DNA from: Siansivirga zeaxanthinifaciens CC-SAMT-1
Lineage (GTDB): Bacteria; Bacteroidota; Bacteroidia; Flavobacteriales; Flavobacteriaceae
NCBI RefSeq assembly: GCF_000941055.1
Contig: NZ_CP007202.1
Span: 2,166,001 to 2,230,000 of the forward strand
Direction of reading: 5' to 3'
DNA length: 64,000 nucleotides
The notes under the pieces: model-generated
Told to the model about the DNA's origin: nothing
The model's database searches: none
Seen by the model: only the letters and a program-made list of their open reading frames with translations
Translations under genes and position numbers: made by a program
Part shown: positions 1 to 8,956 of the stretch, piece by piece
Layout: the number at the start of each line of letters is the position of its first letter
Numbering within the stretch: position 1 is the first letter of the stretch

Positions 1-70
1 ATCCAATTCTTAGGGCTAGAAATGATTTATTATATTTCTTTAAAATACAAATATAATTAATAACAAGAAA

Positions 71-92
71 TTACTTACTAATTACTTACTAA
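71..92. repeat. 11-bp perfect tandem duplication
   Basis: The unit TTACTTACTAA occurs twice back to back (71-81 and 82-92). The second copy contains the stop codon of the minus-strand gene that ends at 89. It may be a recent slippage duplication. I see no coding or regulatory role. Confidence 0.6.
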
Positions 93-580
93 TTAATTTC
101 TAATTCTTCTAATTCAGAAATAATTTCTTCACTATTTTCAATATCAGACTCATTAATTTCAATAGATTCAATATCGTTGGTCTCTATTTGAATATCTTCT
201 ATTTCGGTGTCGTTCATGTCGATAGATTCTAAATCGGTGTCATCAATTTCTAAAGCATCTAAATCTAAACTTTCAAGTTCATCGATGGCTTCTTCTTCAT
301 GAATGTTTCCTATTTCTTCTAAAACTTCGGTGTTAACGACTTCGGGCGTATTAAATAGCGCTTTGTAAGTTGTAATAGTTAAAGCGCAAATAGTTAAATA
401 AAATGTAAATGGAATTATTTTTTTTACTTCGCCAGTTTTTTTAGATAAATAAAAAGCTGCGAAACCAAAAGCAAAGGCTCCAATAGCAGGCAAAATAGCC
501 AAATTTGATATGGGTAATACCGAAAAAAGGATTGCGAAAAACGCTGCTATTACAGCTAAAATGGTAAATAATTTTTTCAT
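89..580 (-). CDS. Membrane protein with an acidic repetitive C-terminal tail
   Basis: This is a 163-residue protein of unknown function. The first 75 or so residues are hydrophobic and hold about three membrane segments (roughly 5-22, 25-45 and 55-72). From about residue 80 to the end it is almost entirely Asp, Glu, Ile, Leu, Ser, Asn and Thr. That tail is a degenerate short repeat of the form acidic-I/L-acidic-x (for example DLDALEIDDTDLESIDMND). Such a tail could bind cations or basic partners, but this is inference. Four bases separate it from the upstream DUF3108 gene on the same strand, so the two are probably co-transcribed. I do not recognise a named family. Confidence 0.75.
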   Translation of the reverse strand: MKKLFTILAVIAAFFAILFSVLPISNLAILPAIGAFAFGFAAFYLSKKTGEVKKIIPFTFYLTICALTITTYKALFNTPEVVNTEVLEEIGNIHEEEAIDELESLDLDALEIDDTDLESIDMNDTEIEDIQIETNDIESIEINESDIENSEEIISELEELEIN

Positions 581-583
581 TTA

Positions 584-1348
584 TTAGTTTTTTAAACCAG
601 TGGCAGATTTAATTTTTAACTCACCATTACCAACAGGAATTTTAAATTTACCGTAAACAAGAATTTTGTTTTGGTCTGCAGTTAACCAAATTAGGTTATT
701 ATTTGCACCTTGCAACACATTACTTTTACTAGATCCAACACTTAATTTGAAGCACTCTTTTTTACCTATGGCAGTGTTTATTGTTTCTTTTCCTAAGTAA
801 GTAACTTTAGCCTTAACTTCTTCTCTGTCAAAAATAATAGTAAAGTTTTTACTGGTGCCAACAGATAAATTTTTAAAATCGATAAGTCTTAAACTATATA
901 TTGTTGATACGATATCTTTTGTACCCGAGTTTATTTTTACATCTTTATTTTCTACTTGGTTGTTTTTCTTTTTTTGTAAACTTTTAACCGTGTTCGTTTT
1001 ATGGCTAAAAGTATATTTCATGTATTTGTAATAACTACCTTCATTAATGTCTCGAGTATGTAGAAAAGGCGTTAAAGTGCTAGGGTGTACGTAGGTTTCG
1101 TATAAATCTCTAATTTTAAAGAAACTGTCCCATTTGCTGTAAGTAGCCGCTGTACATTTTAATTTTAATAAAGTTGCTTTAGATGTTTTTACGGTGCTAG
1201 TTTCTAAAGTAACTTGAGCTAAATCGTTTAAAATACCAGACATGTTGTAGGAGGCAGTGTAAACTAATTTTTCACCAGAGTTTACAGCAGTATTTTGGGC
1301 GCTTAGCTTTAGCGATAATAAAAAGATAAAAATTATTGAAAGTCGCAT
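584..1348 (-). CDS. DUF3108 family secreted protein
   Basis: A 254-residue protein with an N-terminal signal peptide (hydrophobic residues 4-16, cleavage probably after SAQN around 17-19). The body matches the pattern of DUF3108 proteins: an opening GEKLVYTASYN, an all-beta character, YKYMKYTF in the middle and a late IWLTADQNKILV segment. Members are exported proteins of unknown function in Gram-negative bacteria, resembling lipocalin-like or LolA-like folds. It is the first gene of a likely two-gene unit with the acidic-tailed membrane protein downstream. The family call is from memory of conserved segments. The localisation is inferred from the signal peptide. Confidence 0.75.
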   Translation of the reverse strand: MRLSIIFIFLLSLKLSAQNTAVNSGEKLVYTASYNMSGILNDLAQVTLETSTVKTSKATLLKLKCTAATYSKWDSFFKIRDLYETYVHPSTLTPFLHTRDINEGSYYKYMKYTFSHKTNTVKSLQKKKNNQVENKDVKINSGTKDIVSTIYSLRLIDFKNLSVGTSKNFTIIFDREEVKAKVTYLGKETINTAIGKKECFKLSVGSSKSNVLQGANNNLIWLTADQNKILVYGKFKIPVGNGELKIKSATGLKN

Positions 1349-1566
1349 ATTTATTTTATAAGTTAAATTCTATAACGTAACCAATTACATTTATTGTGCC
1401 GAAAATACGATGCTTTAATAAATTATACTAATTTTTTATTTTCTGATTTTATATCTACTTGTCTGACTGATATTTGTCATAGTTTCTTGGTTTTATCTGA
1501 ATTACTTTTATAAAAGAAGCTTATTCATTTTAAAAATTTTAGAATGAAACTACTTAAAATATTAAG

Positions 1567-2400
1567 ATGAAAACAATTCTTTTACCAACAGATTTTTCTA
1601 TAAACTCTATTAATGCCATTAATTATGCCATCGAATTGTATAAAAATGAAACTTGTAAATTTTATTTGCTTAATGTGCAAAGGGCATCCTCATTTATATC
1701 GGATGATATGATGGCGGTTACATCTACGGCTACAATTTACAATACCATTATTGATGCAGCAAAGAAATCGTTATCCAATATAATTAAGCGCATCAACAAG
1801 CATTACAACAACCCTAAACATACATTTGAGACGCTAGTTGATTACGATAATTTTATAGACTCTATCAATCAGGTTTCAGAATTAAAACAAATTGATTTAA
1901 TTATTATGGGCACAAAAGGTGCTACCGGTTTAAAACAAGTTGTTTTTGGCAGTAACACGGTAAAAGTTATTCAGCGTTGCCATTTGCCTGTTTTGGTAAT
2001 TCCAGAAAATTGCAAGTTTTCAAATTTAAAAGATGTAACATTTACAACAAGTTATGCCACTTTATACGAAGGCGATGATTTGAAACCATTAAAAGAGATT
2101 ATTAATTTAAACGAAAGTAAATTAAGTGTTTTACATGTGTTTTGTGACTACGATTTTGCCGTTGAATTAGATAAAAATATTGATTTTTTTAATAAAAATT
2201 TCGAACATCCTGATTTTAAAAATCTCACTACCAATGAAGAACATGTTTTTGAAATAATAGAGAGTTATATAAAAGATAATAACGTTAAAATGCTAGCCAT
2301 GAAATACAAATCACACTCTTTATTTGAACGTTTATTTTATAAATTAAAAATTGAAAGTGTTGCTTACAGCATCAATATTCCGTTATTGGTTATTAAGTAA
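1567..2400 (+). CDS. Universal stress protein, tandem UspA domains
   Basis: A 277-residue cytoplasmic protein made of two UspA-like domains (about 1-147 and 150-277). The first opens with the usual strand MKTILLPTDFS and carries the ATP-binding pattern G-2x-G-9x-G-S/T (GTKG at 115-118, GS at 128-129). The second domain ends in a typical IPLLVIK strand but has lost the glycine pattern, so only the N-terminal half looks able to bind nucleotide. Tandem Usp proteins are common in Bacteroidota, and the physiological role of this one cannot be read from sequence. It is transcribed alone and ends at a shared hairpin terminator facing the transporter gene. Confidence 0.9.
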   Translation: MKTILLPTDFSINSINAINYAIELYKNETCKFYLLNVQRASSFISDDMMAVTSTATIYNTIIDAAKKSLSNIIKRINKHYNNPKHTFETLVDYDNFIDSINQVSELKQIDLIIMGTKGATGLKQVVFGSNTVKVIQRCHLPVLVIPENCKFSNLKDVTFTTSYATLYEGDDLKPLKEIINLNESKLSVLHVFCDYDFAVELDKNIDFFNKNFEHPDFKNLTTNEEHVFEIIESYIKDNNVKMLAMKYKSHSLFERLFYKLKIESVAYSINIPLLVIK

Positions 2401-2430
2401 ATGCGTTAATTTTTTTCTTTTTCAAATGAA

Positions 2431-2466
2431 AAAACAGCGTTTCAATATAAAATGAAACGCTGTTTT
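2431..2466. terminator. Bidirectional terminator between usp and the exchanger gene
   Basis: A 13-bp perfect stem (AAAACAGCGTTTC and its complement GAAACGCTGTTTT, 10-base loop) lies between two convergent genes. The A- and T-rich flanks suit termination from either side. Confidence 0.85.
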
Positions 2467-2488
2467 ACTTTTAATAGATTATAGTTTT

Positions 2489-4078
2489 TTAAAATATTAA
2501 ACCCAGTATTTGAGCGCAAATTATTAATAGCACCATAGCAATGGGATAAACTGTAGCATAGGCAACAGAAGGCGCATTGGTTTTAGTCATGCTGTCTACA
2601 GCAGCTAAACCAGGTGTGCTCGTCATAGCTCCAGTTAAAGTTCCTAAAAGGGTAAGAGAATTAATTTTAAAAAATATTCGAGCTATTATGGTAGCAAATA
2701 ACATGGGTACTAAGGTAATTAAGCCACCAACTAAAAATAATTTTATACCATATTGTAAATATGTTTCTACCAAGGTTGCACCAGCTTTAGTTCCTACGGT
2801 TGCTAAAAAGAGCATCAAACCGAACTGTCGCAATAATTGGTTGGCATTACCACTCATTACCCAAAGAATGTTCCCCGTTTTTCCAACCCGACCTAAAATC
2901 ATGGCCACGATTAACACGCCACCGGTAAGTCCGAGATTAAAAGTTAAAGAGTTTCCAAAAGAAAATGAAACGCCACCTACTAAAATACCTAACACGATAC
3001 CGAGCGCCAGAGGGAAAAAATTAGTATCAGACAGTTTACTTTTGTTATCCCCAATTAAATTAGATATTTGAAGCACATTATCTTTAGAGCAGGCAATCAT
3101 TAATTTATCACCCATTTGAAGCTTTAAATTTGGACTAGGCGCTAAGTCAATACCACTTCTTCGAATTCTGGTTACTGTGGCATTATAATTATTTAAAAGA
3201 TTTAATTCCCCTAAATGTTTATTAACCAATTCTGTTTTTGTTAATAAATACGATTGCACAATGTATTGATCTCCTAAAGAAATTTCAATATCGGCCTTAG
3301 GACCAATTAAAAGTTTTACTCGTTTTAAGGCTTCTTTACTACCAACTACTTTAATAAAGTCTCCTTTATGTAAAACCGTATTTTTTTCTGGAGTAAACGC
3401 TTTACCTTTATGCATAACACGAGAAATAACACCTTTAGTCATCGATCGTACCCGCAATTCTTCAATAGTTTTATTAATGGCACTTTCATTTTCAACTACA
3501 AAATGACTGCTTGTTATCATTTCATAATGACTACTATTCTTTAAGTTATAAGCATCTTCTTCATTAGAAATTTCAATTTTAAAAATCTTTGGATATAGTT
3601 TTACAAAAAGAATAACACCAATAACTCCAAAAGGGTAGGCAATACCATAGCCAATGGATGCTAATGGCGAATGAGTTACATCTATGGCGGTTGCCAGACC
3701 AGGTGTACTAGTTAATGCGCCAGCCATGAGTCCTATAGCAATTGGTTTTTCAATATCTAAAAATAAAATAGATAAAAGACTTATTAGGGCCGCAGAAAGT
3801 ACAATGATGACAGATATGATAACGAGATTTTTACCATGTTCTTTAAACGAATCGAAAAAACCCGGACCAGCCTGTAAACCAATCGTGTAAATAAAAAGTA
3901 TGAGGCCTATTTTTTGTAAAATATCGGGTAACGCAACACCTAAATGGCCAAATAATAATGCAACAAATATTATGGCAGAGATATCTAACGAAATGCCTTT
4001 TATTTTTATGTTTCCTAGAATAAAACCAAAGCAAATAATTAAAAAAAGCGCCAGGTAAGTGGTATTTACAAAATCCAT
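2489..4078 (-). CDS. AspT/YidE/YbjL-type exchanger with RCK_C domains
   Basis: A 529-residue inner-membrane transporter of the aspartate:alanine exchanger (AAE) family. Two homologous membrane halves (about 1-165 and 365-529) each carry the same signature: GALTSTPGLA in the first and GAMTSTPGLA in the second. Between them lie two TrkA-C/RCK_C domains (roughly 190-270 and 280-355), as in E. coli YidE and YbjL. AspT exchanges aspartate for alanine, but YidE/YbjL substrates are uncertain, so none is assigned here. The gene stands alone, divergent from the DUF4870 gene. Length and domain order are standard for the family. Confidence 0.9.
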   Translation of the reverse strand: MDFVNTTYLALFLIICFGFILGNIKIKGISLDISAIIFVALLFGHLGVALPDILQKIGLILFIYTIGLQAGPGFFDSFKEHGKNLVIISVIIVLSAALISLLSILFLDIEKPIAIGLMAGALTSTPGLATAIDVTHSPLASIGYGIAYPFGVIGVILFVKLYPKIFKIEISNEEDAYNLKNSSHYEMITSSHFVVENESAINKTIEELRVRSMTKGVISRVMHKGKAFTPEKNTVLHKGDFIKVVGSKEALKRVKLLIGPKADIEISLGDQYIVQSYLLTKTELVNKHLGELNLLNNYNATVTRIRRSGIDLAPSPNLKLQMGDKLMIACSKDNVLQISNLIGDNKSKLSDTNFFPLALGIVLGILVGGVSFSFGNSLTFNLGLTGGVLIVAMILGRVGKTGNILWVMSGNANQLLRQFGLMLFLATVGTKAGATLVETYLQYGIKLFLVGGLITLVPMLFATIIARIFFKINSLTLLGTLTGAMTSTPGLAAVDSMTKTNAPSVAYATVYPIAMVLLIICAQILGLIF

Positions 4079-4244
4079 GTGGTTAGTCGTGTTAAATTGT
4101 TTAACAAATGTATTACAAAACAGAATTTATAAATCTGATTTATATCAAGTATCTAAAATTCATATTGTTTTGAATTTTTATATGCATAATGTAACAATTG
4201 TTTATTTGATACGTCCTATAAACATCAATCAAAAATAAATCATA

Positions 4245-4583
4245 ATGAAAGAAGACAATCAACTTATAATGCTTACCCATTTGAGTCAATTAATAACCTT
4301 AGTCATAGGTTTTGGTAGTTTGTTGTTACCACTTTTTATTTGGTACACGCAAAAAGATAAAGTTTATCAAATGGATATACACGGAAAACGAATTGTTAAT
4401 TTTCAATTAAGCTTACTCGTTTACTGTATTTTATGTATTCCTTTGGTGCTTTTATGCGGTATAGGTTTTGTAGGCTTTATTATTTTAGGAATTATATCTG
4501 TTGTATTGCCAATTGTAAACGCGATTAAAGCAAATAGAGGCGAAGTGCCAACATACCCATTATCTCTTAATTTTATTAGTTAA
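4245..4583 (+). CDS. DUF4870 domain membrane protein
   Basis: A 112-residue small membrane protein with three hydrophobic helices (about 13-33, 55-75 and 78-95). The segment MLTHLSQLITLVIGFG followed by GKRIVNFQLSLLVY is typical of DUF4870, a family of unknown function also called Tic20-like. It is transcribed divergently from the exchanger gene and ends just before a strong hairpin terminator. Confidence 0.8.
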   Translation: MKEDNQLIMLTHLSQLITLVIGFGSLLLPLFIWYTQKDKVYQMDIHGKRIVNFQLSLLVYCILCIPLVLLCGIGFVGFIILGIISVVLPIVNAIKANRGEVPTYPLSLNFIS

Positions 4584-4604
4584 AAATGTTTATTTGAGAT
4601 AATT

Positions 4605-4634
4605 AAAAAGCTCACCAATTTGGTGAGCTTTTTT
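4605..4634. terminator. Bidirectional terminator between DUF4870 gene and dnaN
   Basis: Nearly perfect palindrome AAAAAGCTCACC / GGTGAGCTTTTTT around an AATTT loop. It lies between two convergent genes and has A and T tracts on both sides. Confidence 0.88.
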
Positions 4635-4721
4635 GTATTTTGTTAAAGTATCTAAAAGTTTAGTTTAGTTGATAAAGAATGTGGTGTAATTAAGATTTAA
4701 CTTTAACAAAAAGAATTATAA

Positions 4722-5840
4722 TTAACTGTTTAACATAACAGGCATTACAAGCATGGTTACTAATTCGCCTTCATCAAGACCATCTACAGGTGTTAAAATA
4801 CCTGCTCTATTTGGTAAGCTCATTTCTAATTGTACTTCATCTGCACTCAGGTTGTTTAACATTTCTGTTAAAAAACGAGAGTTAAAACCAATTTGAATAT
4901 CGTCTCCTTGATAATCACAAGTTAAACGCTCTTCGGCCTTGTTGCTGTAATCAATATCTTCAGCAGAAATATTAAGTTCGGCACCAGCTATTTTTAAACG
5001 TATTTGATGTGTTGTTTTGTTAGAGAAAATACTAACACGACGAACAGAGTTTAAAAACTGTGTTCTGTCTATTACTAATTTATTCGGATTTTCCTTTGGA
5101 ATTACCGCTTCGTAATTTGGATATTTACCATCAATTAAACGACAAATTAACTCCGAATTTTCGAAAGTAAATTTAGCATTAGAATCGTTATATTCTATAG
5201 TGACATCGTCTTCGCTACCTCCCAAAATACCTTTTAATAAATTTAAAGGTTTTTTAGGCATAATAAACTCGGCTACTTGGCTAGCTTTAACATCTTCTCT
5301 GGTGTACTTAACTAGTTTGTGAGCATCGGTAGCAACGAAAGTTAAACTTTCTGTTGAAAATTGAAAAAATACGCCACTCATTACCGGACGTAAATCGTCA
5401 TTCCCAGCAGCAAAAATAGTTTTGCTAATAGCTGTTGCTAAAATATCGCCTGTAACTACCGTTTTACTTGGGTCATCTAGTGTTACAGCTTTTGGGAATT
5501 CTTTTCCATCGGCGTAAGCCAAAGCATATTTACCATGGTTTGAGCTAATTTCAATAGTATTATTATCTTCAACAACAAAGGTTAAAGGTTGCTCTGGAAA
5601 CGTTTTTAAAGTATCTAATAATAATCTAGCAGGAATGGCTATACTGCCTTCGCTTTCACTTTCTACTTGTAAATTAGAAGACATGGTTGTCTCTAAATCG
5701 CTTGCAGAAACTGTTAATTTACTATGGTCTAATTCAAATAAAAAGTTATCTAAAATAGGTAAAGTATTAGAGCTGTTTATAACACCACCTAAAACTTGTA
5801 ATTGTTTCAATAAATAAGTACTTGATACTATAAATTTCAT
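4722..5840 (-). CDS. dnaN: DNA polymerase III sliding clamp (beta subunit)
   Basis: A 372-residue beta clamp, the ring that holds the replicative polymerase and many repair proteins on DNA. It has the expected length and the three repeated clamp domains (about 1-120, 128-245 and 247-372). Recognisable landmarks are SNTLPILDNFLF near residue 25, DLRPVMSGVFF near 150, and the C-terminal LVMPVMLNS. It lies downstream of gldG on the same strand, an arrangement I recall from other flavobacteria. A 162-base gap containing an inverted repeat separates them, so dnaN may have its own promoter. Confidence 0.97.
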   Translation of the reverse strand: MKFIVSSTYLLKQLQVLGGVINSSNTLPILDNFLFELDHSKLTVSASDLETTMSSNLQVESESEGSIAIPARLLLDTLKTFPEQPLTFVVEDNNTIEISSNHGKYALAYADGKEFPKAVTLDDPSKTVVTGDILATAISKTIFAAGNDDLRPVMSGVFFQFSTESLTFVATDAHKLVKYTREDVKASQVAEFIMPKKPLNLLKGILGGSEDDVTIEYNDSNAKFTFENSELICRLIDGKYPNYEAVIPKENPNKLVIDRTQFLNSVRRVSIFSNKTTHQIRLKIAGAELNISAEDIDYSNKAEERLTCDYQGDDIQIGFNSRFLTEMLNNLSADEVQLEMSLPNRAGILTPVDGLDEGELVTMLVMPVMLNS

Positions 5841-5875
5841 GTGTTAACTATATTATTTTATTGAGTTTTTAATAA

Positions 5876-5907
5876 TTGAATATCCCTTAAAGCGGGTTTT
5901 TATTCAA
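5876..5907. other. Inverted repeat upstream of dnaN
   Basis: TTGAATA (5876-5882) is complementary to TATTCAA (5901-5907), with a short CCC/GGG pairing inside. The repeat lies about 36 bases upstream of the dnaN start, between gldG and dnaN. It could be a weak terminator of the gld operon or an operator of dnaN. Neither is established. Confidence 0.4.
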
Positions 5908-6002
5908 ATGTTTAACAACTAAATAAATGAGTTTGAGCGTTTATTATGCTATTTACAAATATATTCTATACATACTAATATAGGAAACAAACTTATTAAC
6001 AT

Positions 6003-7670
6003 TTAAGCAGTGTATTTTTTCTTTCTTATGTAACTAAAAAGAACACCAAAAGCAGCTAGTAATATAAGTGGTAATAAGATGTTTACGATTTGCCAAGTCG
6101 TTTTTTCTGAAGCAATTTTTTCTTGATTTAAAAAAGCAACTGCAATTTCTTTGGTTCGAATGTTTATAAGTCCGTTGTCGTCAAGTAAATAATTAACAGC
6201 ATTCAATAAGAATTCTTTATTTCCGTAAGATTGTCCTGTCCATTTATCGAAACCTAATTCTTGCGGTTTATTTCTAACAACGTCGTTTTTAATGATGTCG
6301 CCATCGGCAATTACAATCATTTTTGTTGGTGCACTTTTAAGTTTATCGGTTTTTAATTTTAAAGGTTTAATACGATTGCTATAAACCGATGTAAAAGTAC
6401 CTTCAAGAAGTACAGCTAAAGTCTGATTTCCTTTATTAAACAATGCCGGATCTTGTGGCTGCGTAACTAAATCTAAACTAATTTCTCGCGGCGTGCCTTC
6501 TAATTTTGTTAGAGGGGCCGTTTCCAGCAAAATTGTTTTTTTAATATTGTTTTTTAAGGTGTCAATTTGATTGGCAAAATCAAATTTCACTAAATTTAAA
6601 TTATTGGTAATTGCATGATTGTTATTAGATGCCGCTAATGGCGAATAAGGCCATTGTAAATGTTGAAATTGAGCATTACTTCCTTCGCCAATAGCCAATG
6701 TAATTGGAGTCGAGTATAGTGTGCTGGTAATAACAGGATTTATTCTTACGCCGTATTTAAAGAAAAAGTCAGTTAAATTTAAATCTCTGGTTATGGCAAA
6801 ATTCTTTCCGGTTTCGTTGTACAAACTGTCTTTTTCCATTGCCACAGCATCAACAAGCCAGAGGCTTTTGCCACCATTCATGGTGTATTGGTCTAAAACA
6901 TATTTCTCTGCTTCGGTGAAAGCTTCGGTTGGTTTTGCGGCAATAATTAAATCGAAATCTTCTAGCTTAGTTAGTGTTTTTTGCGCATTGGTTTCTACAC
7001 TATCTAAAGTAAAGGGCGCAATAAAGTAATACTCACCAATTTTCTTAATAAAATCGGCAATATATTTATCGCTCAATTCATTATTCCCTTTTAAAACAGC
7101 AATTTTTTTATGTTTTGGAGTGGTTAGTTTGCTTAAACCATCGGCGAATGCATATTCTAAATGTTGAACCGAGTTTGTTACTAATTCTTGTTGATCGGCG
7201 CCAATTTTATTTTTTACCAACGGAATGGTAATCGTTTCATCATTATAACTAGCTAACGCCCAAGGAAATATAATAGCTTGTGTCGATTTTCCATTTTCCT
7301 GAACACTTAATTGCATGGGCATTAACCCTCTTGCGCTTAATTGTTGAATGTTGCGCTCGCGGCTCGCTTCATCCTCAATAGGATTAATAAAGTTGAATAT
7401 AATATTGTTGTTGATGGCGGCGAATTCTTCAAGAAGTTGTTTGGTTTCGTTTTGAAGTCTTCTAAACTCCGAAGGAAAATCTTCGCCCTGTAAAAAAACA
7501 TCAATTATAACGGGCGCATCTATGTTTTCAACAATATCAACAGCAGTCTCGCTTAAGGTAAAACGTTTGTCTTCAGTTAAATCGAAACGTTTGTAAACGA
7601 CTTTACTAAATAAATTAACAGCAAGTATTGCTATTATTAAAACGACAATATGTTTTGCTTTTTTACTCAA
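6003..7670 (-). CDS. gldG: Gliding-motility ABC transporter auxiliary protein GldG
   Basis: A 555-residue protein with one N-terminal membrane helix (about 6-25), a large extracytoplasmic domain and one C-terminal helix (about 525-545) before a basic tail. This is the architecture of GldG (ABC_transp_aux family). The start KRFDLTEDKRFTLSETAV is characteristic. GldA, GldF and GldG form a putative ABC transporter required for gliding in Flavobacterium. Here gldF lies upstream on the same strand, separated by a 161-residue gene that overlaps gldG by 8 bases. No gldA is in this window, which is normal because gldA is often elsewhere. Confidence 0.93.
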   Translation of the reverse strand: MSKKAKHIVVLIIAILAVNLFSKVVYKRFDLTEDKRFTLSETAVDIVENIDAPVIIDVFLQGEDFPSEFRRLQNETKQLLEEFAAINNNIIFNFINPIEDEASRERNIQQLSARGLMPMQLSVQENGKSTQAIIFPWALASYNDETITIPLVKNKIGADQQELVTNSVQHLEYAFADGLSKLTTPKHKKIAVLKGNNELSDKYIADFIKKIGEYYFIAPFTLDSVETNAQKTLTKLEDFDLIIAAKPTEAFTEAEKYVLDQYTMNGGKSLWLVDAVAMEKDSLYNETGKNFAITRDLNLTDFFFKYGVRINPVITSTLYSTPITLAIGEGSNAQFQHLQWPYSPLAASNNNHAITNNLNLVKFDFANQIDTLKNNIKKTILLETAPLTKLEGTPREISLDLVTQPQDPALFNKGNQTLAVLLEGTFTSVYSNRIKPLKLKTDKLKSAPTKMIVIADGDIIKNDVVRNKPQELGFDKWTGQSYGNKEFLLNAVNYLLDDNGLINIRTKEIAVAFLNQEKIASEKTTWQIVNILLPLILLAAFGVLFSYIRKKKYTA

Positions 7671-8148
7671 ATTTAGTTTCTAATTGATATTGTTTAGTGC
7701 TAACCACCGTGTTGTTTTCAAACACCAATTCAAGACATTCTTGATTCATGTTTAAAGCGCCTGGTTTAAAACCTAAATTGTAATTCCATTTGTCTTTAGA
7801 ATTCGATTTAATGGCATCGTCCCAACCAAACCATTCTGGTTTTCCAAGGGTTGCTTCAACTTCGGCTTTTGTTTTGCCTAAAAAAATGTTTTTTTCAACC
7901 ATTTCGTTACTCATTTCATAGCGTAGTGCAGGTTTGCTAACCCAAGCAGCCTGATCAAAATGTTTTTGATGGTGATAATCACTAAAAATATTTATTAAAG
8001 GATATAAAACGTAATAATATACAATGGGCGTTAAGGCCAAACTAATTAAAAAACTTAACCATTTGCGTTTATCTATGGTGTTTGTAAATAGCCAAACAAG
8101 AATAAACACGATTATTAATAAAACAATAAAGGTAGGCGTGTAAATCAT
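7663..8148 (-). CDS. BamE/SmpA-like protein between gldF and gldG
   Basis: A 161-residue protein. Two membrane segments (about 6-20 and 30-52) are followed by a soluble domain. That domain contains FLGKTKAEVEATLGKPE near residue 93, then WNYNLG and a LELVFENNTVVS strand. This succession resembles the BamE/SmpA/OmlA fold (GMTKxxVxxxLGxP ... W.Y ... V.F.xGxV). It starts 2 bases after gldF stops and overlaps gldG by 8 bases, so the three genes are translated from one transcript. I do not recall a named gliding gene here, and I assign no function beyond the domain resemblance. Confidence 0.8.
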   Translation of the reverse strand: MIYTPTFIVLLIIVFILVWLFTNTIDKRKWLSFLISLALTPIVYYYVLYPLINIFSDYHHQKHFDQAAWVSKPALRYEMSNEMVEKNIFLGKTKAEVEATLGKPEWFGWDDAIKSNSKDKWNYNLGFKPGALNMNQECLELVFENNTVVSTKQYQLETKFE

Positions 8149-8150
8149 TT

Positions 8151-8864
8151 TTAATTTTTGTTAATATTTAATTTCGTTAGAATTAAAAAGAAAATAGTTA
8201 AGCTTATAAAATATATAATATCTCTGGTATCGAGGACACCTCGACTCATACTTTTAAAGTGAATATTCATACCCAATTGTTCTATAAAATTACTAGAAGT
8301 GAATTCTGAAATGCCTTCAAAACCAATATAAAATAGAAGACAAAGCACGACAGCAATTATAAAAGCAACAATTTGATTGTCTGATAAAGACGATGTAAAA
8401 ATACCAATAGCGGTGTAAGCAGCTATTAAAAAAAGGAGTCCGAAATACGACCCCAAGGTGCTACCCATATCTAAATTTCCAACCGGATTTCCTAATTGAT
8501 ACACCGTAAAAACATATAAAAGGGTTGGGGTTAAACTAATTAATATAAGTACAAATGCACCAAAATATTTGCCTAAAACAATGTTTAAATGCGAAATAGG
8601 TTTGGTTAGCAAAAGCTCTAAGGTGCCTTGTTTTTTTTCATCGGCAAAACTGCGCATAGTTACTGCTGGTATGAGGAACATAAGAATCCATGGCGCTAGT
8701 AAAAAGAATGATGATAAGTCTGCAAAACCATAATCGAGAATATTAAATTCGCCTTTAAAAACCCAAAGAAACAAACCATTTAAAAGTAAAAAAACACCAA
8801 TAACAAGATAACCTATTGGTGAGGCGAAAAATGAGTTTATTTCTTTTTTTAAAATGGCAAACAT
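8151..8864 (-). CDS. gldF: Gliding-motility ABC transporter permease GldF
   Basis: A 237-residue ABC-2 type permease with about six membrane helices. The opening MFAILKKEINSFFASPIGYLV and the loop MRSFADEKKQGTLELLLTKPIS are typical of GldF and related ABC-2 permeases. GldF is the membrane part of the GldAFG transporter needed for gliding motility in Flavobacterium, with substrate unknown. It is the first gene of a three-gene operon with the BamE-like gene and gldG. Confidence 0.93.
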   Translation of the reverse strand: MFAILKKEINSFFASPIGYLVIGVFLLLNGLFLWVFKGEFNILDYGFADLSSFFLLAPWILMFLIPAVTMRSFADEKKQGTLELLLTKPISHLNIVLGKYFGAFVLILISLTPTLLYVFTVYQLGNPVGNLDMGSTLGSYFGLLFLIAAYTAIGIFTSSLSDNQIVAFIIAVVLCLLFYIGFEGISEFTSSNFIEQLGMNIHFKSMSRGVLDTRDIIYFISLTIFFLILTKLNINKN

Positions 8865-8896
8865 GTACTTTATGTGTGGGTTATTTTAATAAGCTT

Positions 8897-8904
8897 CAAA
8901 ATTA
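8897..8904 (-). promoter_or_regulatory. Candidate -7 box of the gldF operon
   Basis: On the minus strand this reads TAATTTTG, matching the Bacteroidota -7 consensus TAnnTTTG, 32 bases before the gldF start. No convincing -33 TTG is present, so this is a weak call. Confidence 0.35.
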
Positions 8905-8956
8905 ATTGTTTTTATTTTGAAATGAATAGTTTTTGCATTTGTTGTTAACATTATAC

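Noticed and set aside
2577..3071. Long open frame on the plus strand opposite the exchanger gene
   Set aside because: It is the antisense shadow of the exchanger, has low-complexity Lys/Pro/Thr composition and no recognisable domain.
6721..7029. Plus-strand open frame opposite gldG
   Set aside because: Antisense to an obvious gldG reading frame. No start signal or motif.
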